A DNA stretch of 6,123 nucleotides from Alloprevotella tannerae (GTDB lineage: Bacteria; Bacteroidota; Bacteroidia; Bacteroidales; Bacteroidaceae), in assembly GCA_015259305.1 (NCBI GenBank), contig JABZGO010000115.1:1-6123 (forward strand), given 5' to 3'. A program made the position numbers and the translations under genes. The notes beneath the pieces were generated by a model. It made no database searches and was not told where the DNA came from. It worked only from the letters and a program-made list of their open reading frames with translations. Below are positions 1-6,123 of this stretch, one piece after another (position 1 is the first letter of the stretch; each line of letters begins with the position of its first letter).

Positions 1-28
1 TCCGAGTAACAAATGAATGTTGCTCGGA
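1..28 (-). terminator. Candidate operon terminator hairpin
   Basis: Inverted arms TCCGAGTAAC (1-10) and GTTGCTCGGA (19-28) flank an 8-nt loop. Nine of ten pairs are Watson-Crick. The remaining one (7 with 22) is a C-A mismatch in minus-strand RNA and a G-U wobble in plus-strand RNA. The hairpin lies 52 nt after the acyltransferase stop, where the operon should end. A terminating T-run for the minus strand would lie beyond position 1 and cannot be seen, and on the plus strand no T-run follows the stem. It could instead serve a convergent gene, act in both directions, or be an RNA-stabilising element. Confidence 0.4.
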
Positions 29-79
29 GATGATTTGTTAGAGTATTACTACTTATCGTAATGAGTCAGAGCTTTGAAC

Positions 80-874
80 TTATTCTTCAATCGTGCGTCC
101 TGTGATACCACGTTTAGAAGAATTGATGAAACTAACGATATAGTCGATTTCTTCGCTTTGCGGTATTTGCTCTTTAATGCGAATTAGCGCGTCTTCTAAA
201 CTAACGGTTGTCGAATAGATTAAGCGGTAAGCATTAGCAATATGACGCAAGATGCGATCAGATTCCTTCTGTTGGTGTAGAACGGTACTATTAACACCAT
301 GATAGGTGGCTGGATTTCCACCTAAAATGATGTAGGGTGGAATATCTCTGTGTACGCGGCAGCCGCTTTGAACAAGTGCATACCGGCCAATGTGCACACG
401 ATGCTGAATCAGGGCATTACTACTCAAAATAACGGAGTCATCTAAAATGCAATCACCGGAAACTTGCGCATGAATTCCTAACACGCTGTCATTACCAATG
501 TGTACATCATGACAAACGTGAACACCATCCATTAAGAAGTTATTGTCGCCAATAATTGTTGCTGAATTTTCATCTAAACTTCCAGCAATGACAACATTTT
601 CTCGGATGCGGTTGTTGTCGCCAATAACAACTTTGGTGCGATGGCCGACTTTAAAGCGAAAACTTTGAGGTACGGCACCGACAACGGCATTTTGATAAAT
701 GTAATTTTGCTTACCTATCACGACACCCTCTAAGATTGTTGCGTGAGACATCACAACAGAATTGTCGCCAATCACAACATCCTTATCAATAAAGGCGAAA
801 GGGTAGATCTTTACATTGTTGCCAATCTTTGCAGATGGATCAACGAAGGCCAAGGGGCTGATTTGATTATCCAT
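80..874 (-). CDS. lpxA: LpxA-family acyl-ACP:UDP-N-acetylglucosamine O-acyltransferase, probably a divergent paralogue
   Basis: 264 residues (E. coli LpxA has 262), ATG at 874-872, TAA at 82-80. Residues about 8-185 are hexapeptide repeats (AKIGNN, VVIGDN, VVIGKQ, TIIGDN, VHIGND, VHIGRY) forming a left-handed beta-helix. A helical C-terminal domain follows (ANAYRLIY, SSKRGI), matching LpxA and not generic acetyltransferases. LpxA transfers an R-3-hydroxyacyl chain from ACP to UDP-GlcNAc in the cytoplasm, the first lipid A step. The catalytic base H122 and adjacent D123 (GVHVCHD) match E. coli H125-D126, and N195 (GVN) matches N198. By eye alignment other pocket residues differ: H144 is D141, H160 is Q157, H191 is P188, chain-ruler G173 is S170, IHRGT reads IAGSL, and RRGFS reads QQKES. 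Such changes suggest a paralogue with altered substrate use; the gene symbol denotes the family only. It starts 6 bp after the channel gene, so it is probably co-transcribed with the efflux system. Confidence 0.85.
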   Translation of the reverse strand: MDNQISPLAFVDPSAKIGNNVKIYPFAFIDKDVVIGDNSVVMSHATILEGVVIGKQNYIYQNAVVGAVPQSFRFKVGHRTKVVIGDNNRIRENVVIAGSLDENSATIIGDNNFLMDGVHVCHDVHIGNDSVLGIHAQVSGDCILDDSVILSSNALIQHRVHIGRYALVQSGCRVHRDIPPYIILGGNPATYHGVNSTVLHQQKESDRILRHIANAYRLIYSTTVSLEDALIRIKEQIPQSEEIDYIVSFINSSKRGITGRTIEE

Positions 875-880
875 ACTATT

Positions 881-2263
881 TTATTTTCTACCGCCGCCAA
901 GGGCTTGGTACAAACTGATTACGGCTTGGGCACGATCAAAATTGTCAGAGATCAAATTAAGTTGTGCTTGCAGCAGGCCTTGCTGTGCCGTAAGCGTTTC
1001 CAAGTAACTTACGCGGTTGTCATGTTTGAAAATGAGGTTTGTTGTCTCGACGGACTTCTGTAGTTCTTCAACTAATTTAGTACGCTGTTGAATCTTAAGT
1101 AGCGATGTTTGATAATTTGCCAAAGCATTGCTCACTTCATTGCCTGCATTAAGTAGCTTTTGCTCAAAATTAAGCTGTGCTGCTTCTACCTCGGCCTTTG
1201 CTATTTTAAGATTTGCACGAAGTTGGCCTCGTGCAAAAAGCGGCTGAACGACAGATCCAACAAAGTTGGCTACCCACATCCCGTGATTTGTAATCATACC
1301 TAAGTTGTTTGTCCATCCGCCGGTACCATTAATGGTAATATTAGGATAGAAAGCCGAATAAGCTTTATTTACGCCATAAAAGCAAGAGGCTAATTTATAT
1401 TCAGCCGCACGAACATCTGGTCGATTTGCCAAAAGCTGGGCTGGAACACCGGCAGAAAGTACACTGGGGAACGATAAGTCTTGGATAGCACCGCGCTCTA
1501 TGGGGTGGGGCGCTTCGTGGAGCAAAGCGCAAAGCGAGTTTTCTGTTTTTCGGATCTGACTTTCCAATGTCGGAATTGTTGTGAGAATGGACAAACGATT
1601 TGCCTTAGTTTGTGAAACTGCTGCTGCATTCGTCATTCCGGCTTGCATCATAACCTCCATAGCTTCGACATTCTTATCCCATAATGCGGCCGTTGATTTA
1701 GTTGTTTGCAATTGTGCGTCCAACATTTCCAACGTATAATACAGATTGGCTGTAGAAGCGATTAAAGCAGTCTGTATGGATTGACGAGCTGCCTTAGCCG
1801 CTAAAACGCCATATTCAGATTGTTTTTTCGCATTGCGCAATGAGCCAAAAGCATCTATTTGCCAACTGGCTTGTAGCGGTATATTGTAGGTTTTGGAAGT
1901 AGTTCCGCCCTCTACAATAGAGATCGTTCCAGAAGGTGAGAAGGACAACGAAGGGAAGAAAGCCAGTCGACTTACTTGAAGTCCTGCTTCTGCCTTTTGA
2001 ATGGTTAAATCTGCTGTACGAAGATCCACATTCTTTTCTAAAACCAAGCGAATCAGGCTTTGTAAATGAGGATCTGAGAAGACATCAGGCCAAGAAAGGT
2101 TGCCAAAATTAATGGTGTCTCCTTTCAATGCTTGGTCTACAGTGGTTGTATCTCTATAGAGTTGCTCCATTTGAACGTCCAATTTTGGACGTTCGTAGTT
2201 GGAGTAGATGCGACAGGAGCTTAAGCTAACTCCCAACAAGACTATATATATGAACTTTTTCAT
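881..2263 (-). CDS. Outer-membrane efflux channel lipoprotein (TolC/OprM/NodT family)
   Basis: A 460-residue protein with ATG at 2263-2261 and TAA at 883-881. The N-terminus MKKFIYIVLLGVSLSSC has a Lys-Lys n-region, a hydrophobic core and a lipobox LSSC, with Cys17 the predicted lipidated residue. This supports both export and the chosen start. Two outer-membrane-efflux-protein repeats follow, at about 60-255 and 275-455, each with long Ala/Gln-rich helices. Family hallmarks are LLANRPDVRAAEYKL (277-291), QPLFARGQLRANLKIAKAE (340-358) and the C-terminal ISLYQALGGG (449-458). Such proteins form a trimeric beta-barrel plus alpha-helical tunnel that completes an RND pump; here the partners are the adaptor and pump encoded just upstream. 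The ATG lies 4 bp after the pump stop, so translational coupling is plausible. A strong palindrome falls in codons 24-30. The family is clear; regulation and substrate are not. Confidence 0.95.
   Translation of the reverse strand: MKKFIYIVLLGVSLSSCRIYSNYERPKLDVQMEQLYRDTTTVDQALKGDTINFGNLSWPDVFSDPHLQSLIRLVLEKNVDLRTADLTIQKAEAGLQVSRLAFFPSLSFSPSGTISIVEGGTTSKTYNIPLQASWQIDAFGSLRNAKKQSEYGVLAAKAARQSIQTALIASTANLYYTLEMLDAQLQTTKSTAALWDKNVEAMEVMMQAGMTNAAAVSQTKANRLSILTTIPTLESQIRKTENSLCALLHEAPHPIERGAIQDLSFPSVLSAGVPAQLLANRPDVRAAEYKLASCFYGVNKAYSAFYPNITINGTGGWTNNLGMITNHGMWVANFVGSVVQPLFARGQLRANLKIAKAEVEAAQLNFEQKLLNAGNEVSNALANYQTSLLKIQQRTKLVEELQKSVETTNLIFKHDNRVSYLETLTAQQGLLQAQLNLISDNFDRAQAVISLYQALGGGRK
2173..2194 (-). 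repeat. Near-perfect 22-bp palindrome in codons 24-30 of the channel gene
   Basis: The arms GAACGTCC (2173-2180) and GGACGTTC (2187-2194) are perfect inverted repeats around AATTTT. Two further A-T pairs extend the stem to 10 bp and leave only TT unpaired. It encodes E24 to the first base of V30, just after the lipidated N-terminus and about 70 nt from the ATG. In RNA it would form a stable hairpin. No T-run follows on the minus strand, so it is not an intrinsic terminator. Whether it is functional is unknown. Confidence 0.6.
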
Positions 2264-2267
2264 ACTT

Positions 2268-5200
2268 CTATTTTCTTACATATTGTTCAATATCTGGTTC
2301 TGCTTCAGTTGAAGCTGTATCATCCCACTTTAAAGGTGTGATTTTCTCTTGAAGATATTCAAAGGCGACAAATAGAGCCGGAACAATGAATATTTGACAT
2401 ATCATACCAATCAACATACCGCCAATGGCTGTTGTACCTAAAGACCTATTGCCATTTGCTCCAACACCAAATGAGAACATCATCGGCAACAGACCAACGA
2501 TCATTGCTAAAGAGGTCATTAAGATCGGGCGCAAACGAGCGCCTGCACCTAAGACTGCTGCCCAAGTAATACTCATGCCCATCTTACGACGATCTAAAGC
2601 AAACTCTGTGATCAAAATCGCATTTTTAGCTAACAAACCAATCAACATAATCAAGGCAATTTGCGTGTATATGTTATTTGATGCAGCCCCAAATATTGGA
2701 ATGATCGAATTGAATCCACCCATCATTTGAATGAATAAGAAAGACCCTGCAAGACCGAAAGGCACGGATAACAATACCGCCATTGGCAATAAATAACTCT
2801 CATATTGAGCAGAAAGAAGCAGATAGATAAATACGAAGCATAGCAAGAATACGATAGCTGTTGTAGACCCACTGCTAGATTGCTCTTCACGGCTCAATCC
2901 CGAATACTCAAAGCTATAGCCTAAGGGTAGATATTTATCTGCAGTTTCTTGAATAGCCTGCAAAGCTTGCCCTGATGTATAACCATCAGCAGGATTGCCA
3001 TTAACACTAATGGATGTATACATATTAAAGCGGCTGATGTTATCTGGGCCGTAGATGCGCTTTAATGTTACAAACTGCGTGATTGGTGCCATTTCAGACC
3101 CGTTACGCACCATCACGCTTTTAAGCGTTTCTATATTAACTCGTTTATTAGGAGCTGCTTGGATCATTACACGATACAGCTTTCCAAACCGGTTAAAATT
3201 AGAAGCGTAAAGGCCACCATAATATCCTTGTAATGTCGTGAGAATTGCGCTTGGAGATAATCCAGCCTTCAGGCATTGGGCTTCGTCAATCTCAACCATG
3301 TATTGAGGGAAACTTGGATTAAATGTCGTCTGAGCTGATTGGATCTCTGGGCGCTTCTGCAACTCTGCAAGGAACTCCTGAGAGACTTGGTAAAACTTAT
3401 CCAAGCTTCCACCAGTTCTATCTTGTAAGTTAAACGAAAAACCATTAGATACGCCATATCCCATAATCATAGGAGGCTGGAAAAAGAGTACTTGAGCATT
3501 CTTAAACACATCCAACGACTTCAATAGTAATTGAACTGCAACAATAGTTGAGCCTTGCTTTAGAGATCGCTCTTCCCAAGGCTTTAATTTTACAATGAAG
3601 GAACCATAGCTAGGACCTTGCCCACCTATAAAACTATAACCAGAAATCATCGTACTGGTTTCAACAGCCGGTGATGAGCGCACTAAGCTATCAATTTCAG
3701 CCAATACTTGTTCTGTGCGATCTTGAGATGTTCCCGGCGGAAGTGTTACAACACCCATAATAGTTCCTGTATCCTCAGAAGGAATCATAGCGTTAGGAGT
3801 AGCTCTCATTAAAAATATAAGTAGCGTTATTCCTACAGCGACTGCACCAAAAGCAATAACAGGTTTGTGAATAAAGAAAAGTACGCGCTTTTTATACTTA
3901 CCTAATAAGGCGTCGTAATGAGCATTAAAACTTTTATGAAAACGACTTATGAAAGTCGATTTCGGTTGTTTATCTTCATTCTTTGGCTTTAAAAAAATTG
4001 CACAAAGAGCAGGGGATAGGGTCAAGGCATTTAAAGCTGAAAAGCCAATAGCAATGGCCATTGTAATACCAAATTGTCTATAAAAGATACCAGATGTTCC
4101 GGATATAAAGCTAACCGGAATAAATACAGCCATCATTACAAGTGTAATAGAAACAATTGCTCCGCCTAGTTCTCTCATCGCATCGATAGAAGCTTTGCGA
4201 GAAGATTTGTAACCTTGATCCAATTTGGCGTGAACACCTTCGACAACAACAATCGCATCATCGACAACAATAGCAATAGCTAAAACAAGCGCATTAAGTG
4301 TTAGAAGGTTTATACTAAATCCTATAAGATATAGAACGAAGAACGTTCCAATCAATGCAACAGGAATAGCTATTGTAGGGATGAGCGTAGAACGCAAGTC
4401 TTGTAAGAATATGTAGACTACAAAAAAAACCAAGATAAATGCTTCAAACAAAGTCTTGATAACCTCCTCTATTGAAGCAAACAAGAAATCGTTTACATTT
4501 TGCGAAACGACTATTTTTATACCCGAGGGTAGGGATTTTTGGCTTTCTTCTAAAGTCTTTTGGATATTTTGAACAGTTTCGGTCGCATTTGTGCCTGCCA
4601 TCTGGAATACAATACACGTCACAGAATTGTGCCCATTAACTTTTCCAGAGAAAGAATAAGTTGAACGACCTAATTCAACACGTGCAACATCCTTAACACG
4701 TAAAACCTCTCCATTTGGAAGAGCCTTAATAATCATGTTTTCAAACTCGCCTTCTGTAGAAAGACGCCCTTTATAACGAAGCGTATACATAAAGGTTTGA
4801 TTTTCGCGCTCTCCAACTGTACCTGGGGCTGCTTCTATATTTTGTTGCGCTAATACGCCAGTGATATCAGTAGGCATTAGATGGTGTAAAGCCATTTTAG
4901 CCGGATCCAGCCAAATGCGCATAGAGTAATCTGCGCCGATAACCATTGCTTCACCGACGCCTTGTACACGTTGAACTTGAGGGATTACATTAATTTTAGC
5001 ATAATTCTCGAGAAATTGTTGGTCATACTTTCCAGACTCATCTGCAAGAGAAAAGACCATAAGCATAGAGCTTTGGCGTTTTTGAGTAATGACACCTACT
5101 TTTGTTACTTCTGCAGGCAGAAGACCTTGTGCCTTATTGACGCAGTTTTGTACATTTACAGCAGCCATATCAGGATCAGTACCTTGTTTAAAGGTTATTG

Positions 5201-5474
5201 ATATAGTGGCTGTACCCGTATTTGTAGCTGAAGACGTCATATAGTCTAATCCTTCAACGCCATTAATCTGTTCCTCTAGTGGAATAATTACAGAGTTGAG
5301 TACAGTCTGCGCATTGGCTCCCATATATGAGGTTGAAACACTCACCGTCGGCGGAGCAATACTTGGATATTGAGTAATCGGCAAAGAAATCAAACCTATT
5401 GCACCCAAAAGAACAATTAGGATAGAAATCACTGTAGAGAGAACAGGCCGATTAATGAAGTTATCTAATTTCAT
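2268..5474 (-). CDS. HAE1-family RND multidrug efflux pump, inner-membrane subunit (AcrB/MexB type)
   Basis: This 1068-residue protein is full length (AcrB has 1049), from ATG at 5474 to TAG at 2270-2268. It opens with the canonical amphipathic start MKLDNFINRPVLSTVIS. Twelve hydrophobic segments appear in the RND pattern: one near 10-30, six between about 337 and 556, and five between about 870 and 1040, separated by two large periplasmic loops. The proton-relay residues are present: D405-D406 in TM4 (AIVVDDAIVVVEG), K950 in TM10 (GLLAKNAILI), and R980 and T987 in RLRPILMTS. The conserved block GGAIVSITLVMMAVFIPVSF follows TM4. Aligning by eye to the AcrB phenylalanine cluster, F136, F178 and F615 correspond to M137, I179 and Y613, while F617 and F628 are kept as F615 and F626. 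The drug pocket is therefore partly changed. The protein works as a trimer, exchanging protons for export of amphiphilic compounds. It sits between adaptor and channel genes, 4 bp before the latter. The class is certain; the substrates are not readable. Confidence 0.97.
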   Translation of the reverse strand: MKLDNFINRPVLSTVISILIVLLGAIGLISLPITQYPSIAPPTVSVSTSYMGANAQTVLNSVIIPLEEQINGVEGLDYMTSSATNTGTATISITFKQGTDPDMAAVNVQNCVNKAQGLLPAEVTKVGVITQKRQSSMLMVFSLADESGKYDQQFLENYAKINVIPQVQRVQGVGEAMVIGADYSMRIWLDPAKMALHHLMPTDITGVLAQQNIEAAPGTVGERENQTFMYTLRYKGRLSTEGEFENMIIKALPNGEVLRVKDVARVELGRSTYSFSGKVNGHNSVTCIVFQMAGTNATETVQNIQKTLEESQKSLPSGIKIVVSQNVNDFLFASIEEVIKTLFEAFILVFFVVYIFLQDLRSTLIPTIAIPVALIGTFFVLYLIGFSINLLTLNALVLAIAIVVDDAIVVVEGVHAKLDQGYKSSRKASIDAMRELGGAIVSITLVMMAVFIPVSFISGTSGIFYRQFGITMAIAIGFSALNALTLSPALCAIFLKPKNEDKQPKSTFISRFHKSFNAHYDALLGKYKKRVLFFIHKPVIAFGAVAVGITLLIFLMRATPNAMIPSEDTGTIMGVVTLPPGTSQDRTEQVLAEIDSLVRSSPAVETSTMISGYSFIGGQGPSYGSFIVKLKPWEERSLKQGSTIVAVQLLLKSLDVFKNAQVLFFQPPMIMGYGVSNGFSFNLQDRTGGSLDKFYQVSQEFLAELQKRPEIQSAQTTFNPSFPQYMVEIDEAQCLKAGLSPSAILTTLQGYYGGLYASNFNRFGKLYRVMIQAAPNKRVNIETLKSVMVRNGSEMAPITQFVTLKRIYGPDNISRFNMYTSISVNGNPADGYTSGQALQAIQETADKYLPLGYSFEYSGLSREEQSSSGSTTAIVFLLCFVFIYLLLSAQYESYLLPMAVLLSVPFGLAGSFLFIQMMGGFNSIIPIFGAASNNIYTQIALIMLIGLLAKNAILITEFALDRRKMGMSITWAAVLGAGARLRPILMTSLAMIVGLLPMMFSFGVGANGNRSLGTTAIGGMLIGMICQIFIVPALFVAFEYLQEKITPLKWDDTASTEAEPDIEQYVRK

Positions 5475-5516
5475 ATGAAATCGATTTGAATGTTGAGTTT
5501 TCCCGTTTTTATATAG
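5475..5516 (-). other. Short adaptor-pump intergenic spacer
   Basis: This 42 bp AT-rich gap lies between the adaptor stop and the pump ATG. I see no hairpin, no Bacteroidota-type promoter element (TAnnTTTG) and no Shine-Dalgarno box. It is most simply a spacer within one transcript. Confidence 0.5.
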
Positions 5517-6123
5517 TTATTTCTCACCTGGCATTTTTCCATCTTTGATGTCTTGCTTTGCCTTAGCCAGGTTTTTTGCTGCTTGAGCTGCTGTAATGGG
5601 CTTGATCTTCTGACCATTTTTAAGATTCTGAACGCCTTCAATTACAATTTTATCTCCAGAAGTTAAACCAGATGTAACAACATAAACTTTACCATTATTT
5701 TGTTCTTCCACCTTAATTTCTTTGCTTGTGACCTCATTGTTTGCATTTACAATGTATACAAACTTTTTATCTTGTATTTCAATCGTAGCGCTTTGTGGAA
5801 CTAAAATAGCATTATGTGCGCGAATAGGCATTTGTATCGTTGCAGTCCCCCCGCTTCTCAGCAGACCTTGTTGATTACTAAAAGTGGCCCTCATACTTAC
5901 AGCCCCTGTAGTTTGATCAATGATTCCACTAACTGCATCAATTTTTCCCTGTGTCTGGTAGAGAGTACCATCAGCCAACAATAGTGAAACGGAAGGGAAA
6001 AGTTTAATCGCTTCAGCTATACCGCCATTAGAAATTCTCGACATTTCCAGCAATTGCTTCTCTGTAATTGAGAAATACACATGAACTTGCGAAATATCTG
6101 AAACAGTAGTAAAAGGTGTTGAC
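5517..6123 (-). CDS. RND efflux periplasmic adaptor (membrane fusion protein, AcrA/MexA type), 5'-truncated by the window edge
   Basis: The reading frame stays open to the window edge and ends at TAA (5519-5517), giving 201 visible residues, the C-terminal half of a family usually 350-400 long. In-frame codons upstream of the GTG at 6080 read STPFTTVSDISQVH and continue into VYFSITEKQLLEM. That is the classic adaptor beta-barrel motif (TVSDISQVxVYFSxxE), so the GTG is an internal Val codon and not the start. Visible parts are the beta-barrel domain, including TGAVSMRATFSNQQGLLRSGGTATIQM, then the membrane-proximal domain (ILVPQSATIEIQDKKFVYIV, GDKIVIEGVQNLKNGQKI), then a Lys/Ala-rich tail ending KMPGEK. 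The signal peptide or lipobox, the alpha-hairpin and the lipoyl domain lie outside. By family knowledge the protein bridges pump and outer-membrane channel in the periplasm. It is followed 42 bp later by the pump gene, as expected of a tripartite efflux operon. The family assignment is firm; the substrate cannot be told. Confidence 0.93.
   Translation of the reverse strand, partial: STPFTTVSDISQVHVYFSITEKQLLEMSRISNGGIAEAIKLFPSVSLLLADGTLYQTQGKIDAVSGIIDQTTGAVSMRATFSNQQGLLRSGGTATIQMPIRAHNAILVPQSATIEIQDKKFVYIVNANNEVTSKEIKVEEQNNGKVYVVTSGLTSGDKIVIEGVQNLKNGQKIKPITAAQAAKNLAKAKQDIKDGKMPGEK

Noticed and set aside
743..1063. Open frame of 106 codons on the plus strand across the acyltransferase-channel junction
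   Set aside because: It is antisense to two well-supported genes, has no recognisable domain and has no start context of its own. It is an antisense shadow.
1212..1237. Perfect 9-bp inverted repeat TTTGCACGA / TCGTGCAAA with an 8-nt spacer inside the channel gene
   Set aside because: It encodes the conserved FARGQLRAN motif, whose mirrored Ala-Arg and Arg-Ala codons explain most of the symmetry. No T-run follows. Probably incidental.
2425..2730. Open frame of 101 codons on the plus strand inside the pump gene
   Set aside because: It is fully antisense to conserved TM9-TM12 coding sequence, and its composition reflects the opposite-strand codons.
3269..3457. Open frame of 62 codons on the minus strand in another frame of the pump gene
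   Set aside because: It overlaps conserved pump sequence out of frame, and the pump frame is intact throughout, so there is no sign of a frameshift.
4962..5201. Open frame of 79 codons on the plus strand inside the pump gene
   Set aside because: It is antisense to the conserved first periplasmic loop of the pump, with no family resemblance.
5475..5516. Internal promoter between adaptor and pump genes
   Set aside because: The TATATA-like stretch lacks a matching upstream element or TAnnTTTG box, and tight tripartite operons need no promoter here.
6078..6080. GTG as the start codon of the adaptor gene
   Set aside because: The frame stays open upstream to the window edge and encodes the conserved TTVSDISQVHV motif directly before it. 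The gene is truncated by the window and does not start here.

Overview
The window comes from a member of the Bacteroidota, most likely Bacteroidales. The base composition is moderately AT-rich (about 40-43% GC by eye). No Shine-Dalgarno-like purine box precedes any of the three visible starts, which instead have A/T-rich leaders. The pump protein carries sequence blocks such as NNIYTQIALIMLIGLLAKNAILI that I associate with this phylum. The genus cannot be fixed from the sequence.

All four genes lie on the minus strand, so the transcript reads from high to low coordinates. In order they are: the 3' part of an RND periplasmic adaptor (membrane fusion protein), whose 5' end is outside the window (6123-5517); a complete AcrB/MexB-type HAE1 inner-membrane pump of 1068 residues (5474-2268); a complete TolC/OprM/NodT-type outer-membrane channel of 460 residues, predicted to be a lipoprotein (2263-881); and a 264-residue LpxA-family acyltransferase (874-80). 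The gaps are 42, 4 and 6 bp and I see no promoter in any of them, so this looks like one polycistronic unit whose promoter lies upstream of the window. The last 79 bp (79-1) hold no gene but contain a strong hairpin at 1-28 that may be the operon terminator.

The first three genes together encode a complete proton-driven tripartite efflux machine: pump in the inner membrane, adaptor in the periplasm, channel in the outer membrane. The fourth encodes a cytoplasmic acyltransferase of the lipid A pathway family, welded to the end of the efflux operon with a 6 bp gap. It keeps the catalytic His-Asp of LpxA (H122-D123) but has changed several otherwise conserved residues around the substrate pocket. 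It therefore reads better as a divergent LpxA paralogue than as the housekeeping enzyme. This pump-plus-acyltransferase linkage is the most interesting point in the window. The rest is conventional efflux machinery, apart from a near-perfect palindrome in the early coding region of the channel gene. I found no mobile element, CRISPR array, tRNA, rRNA or riboswitch.
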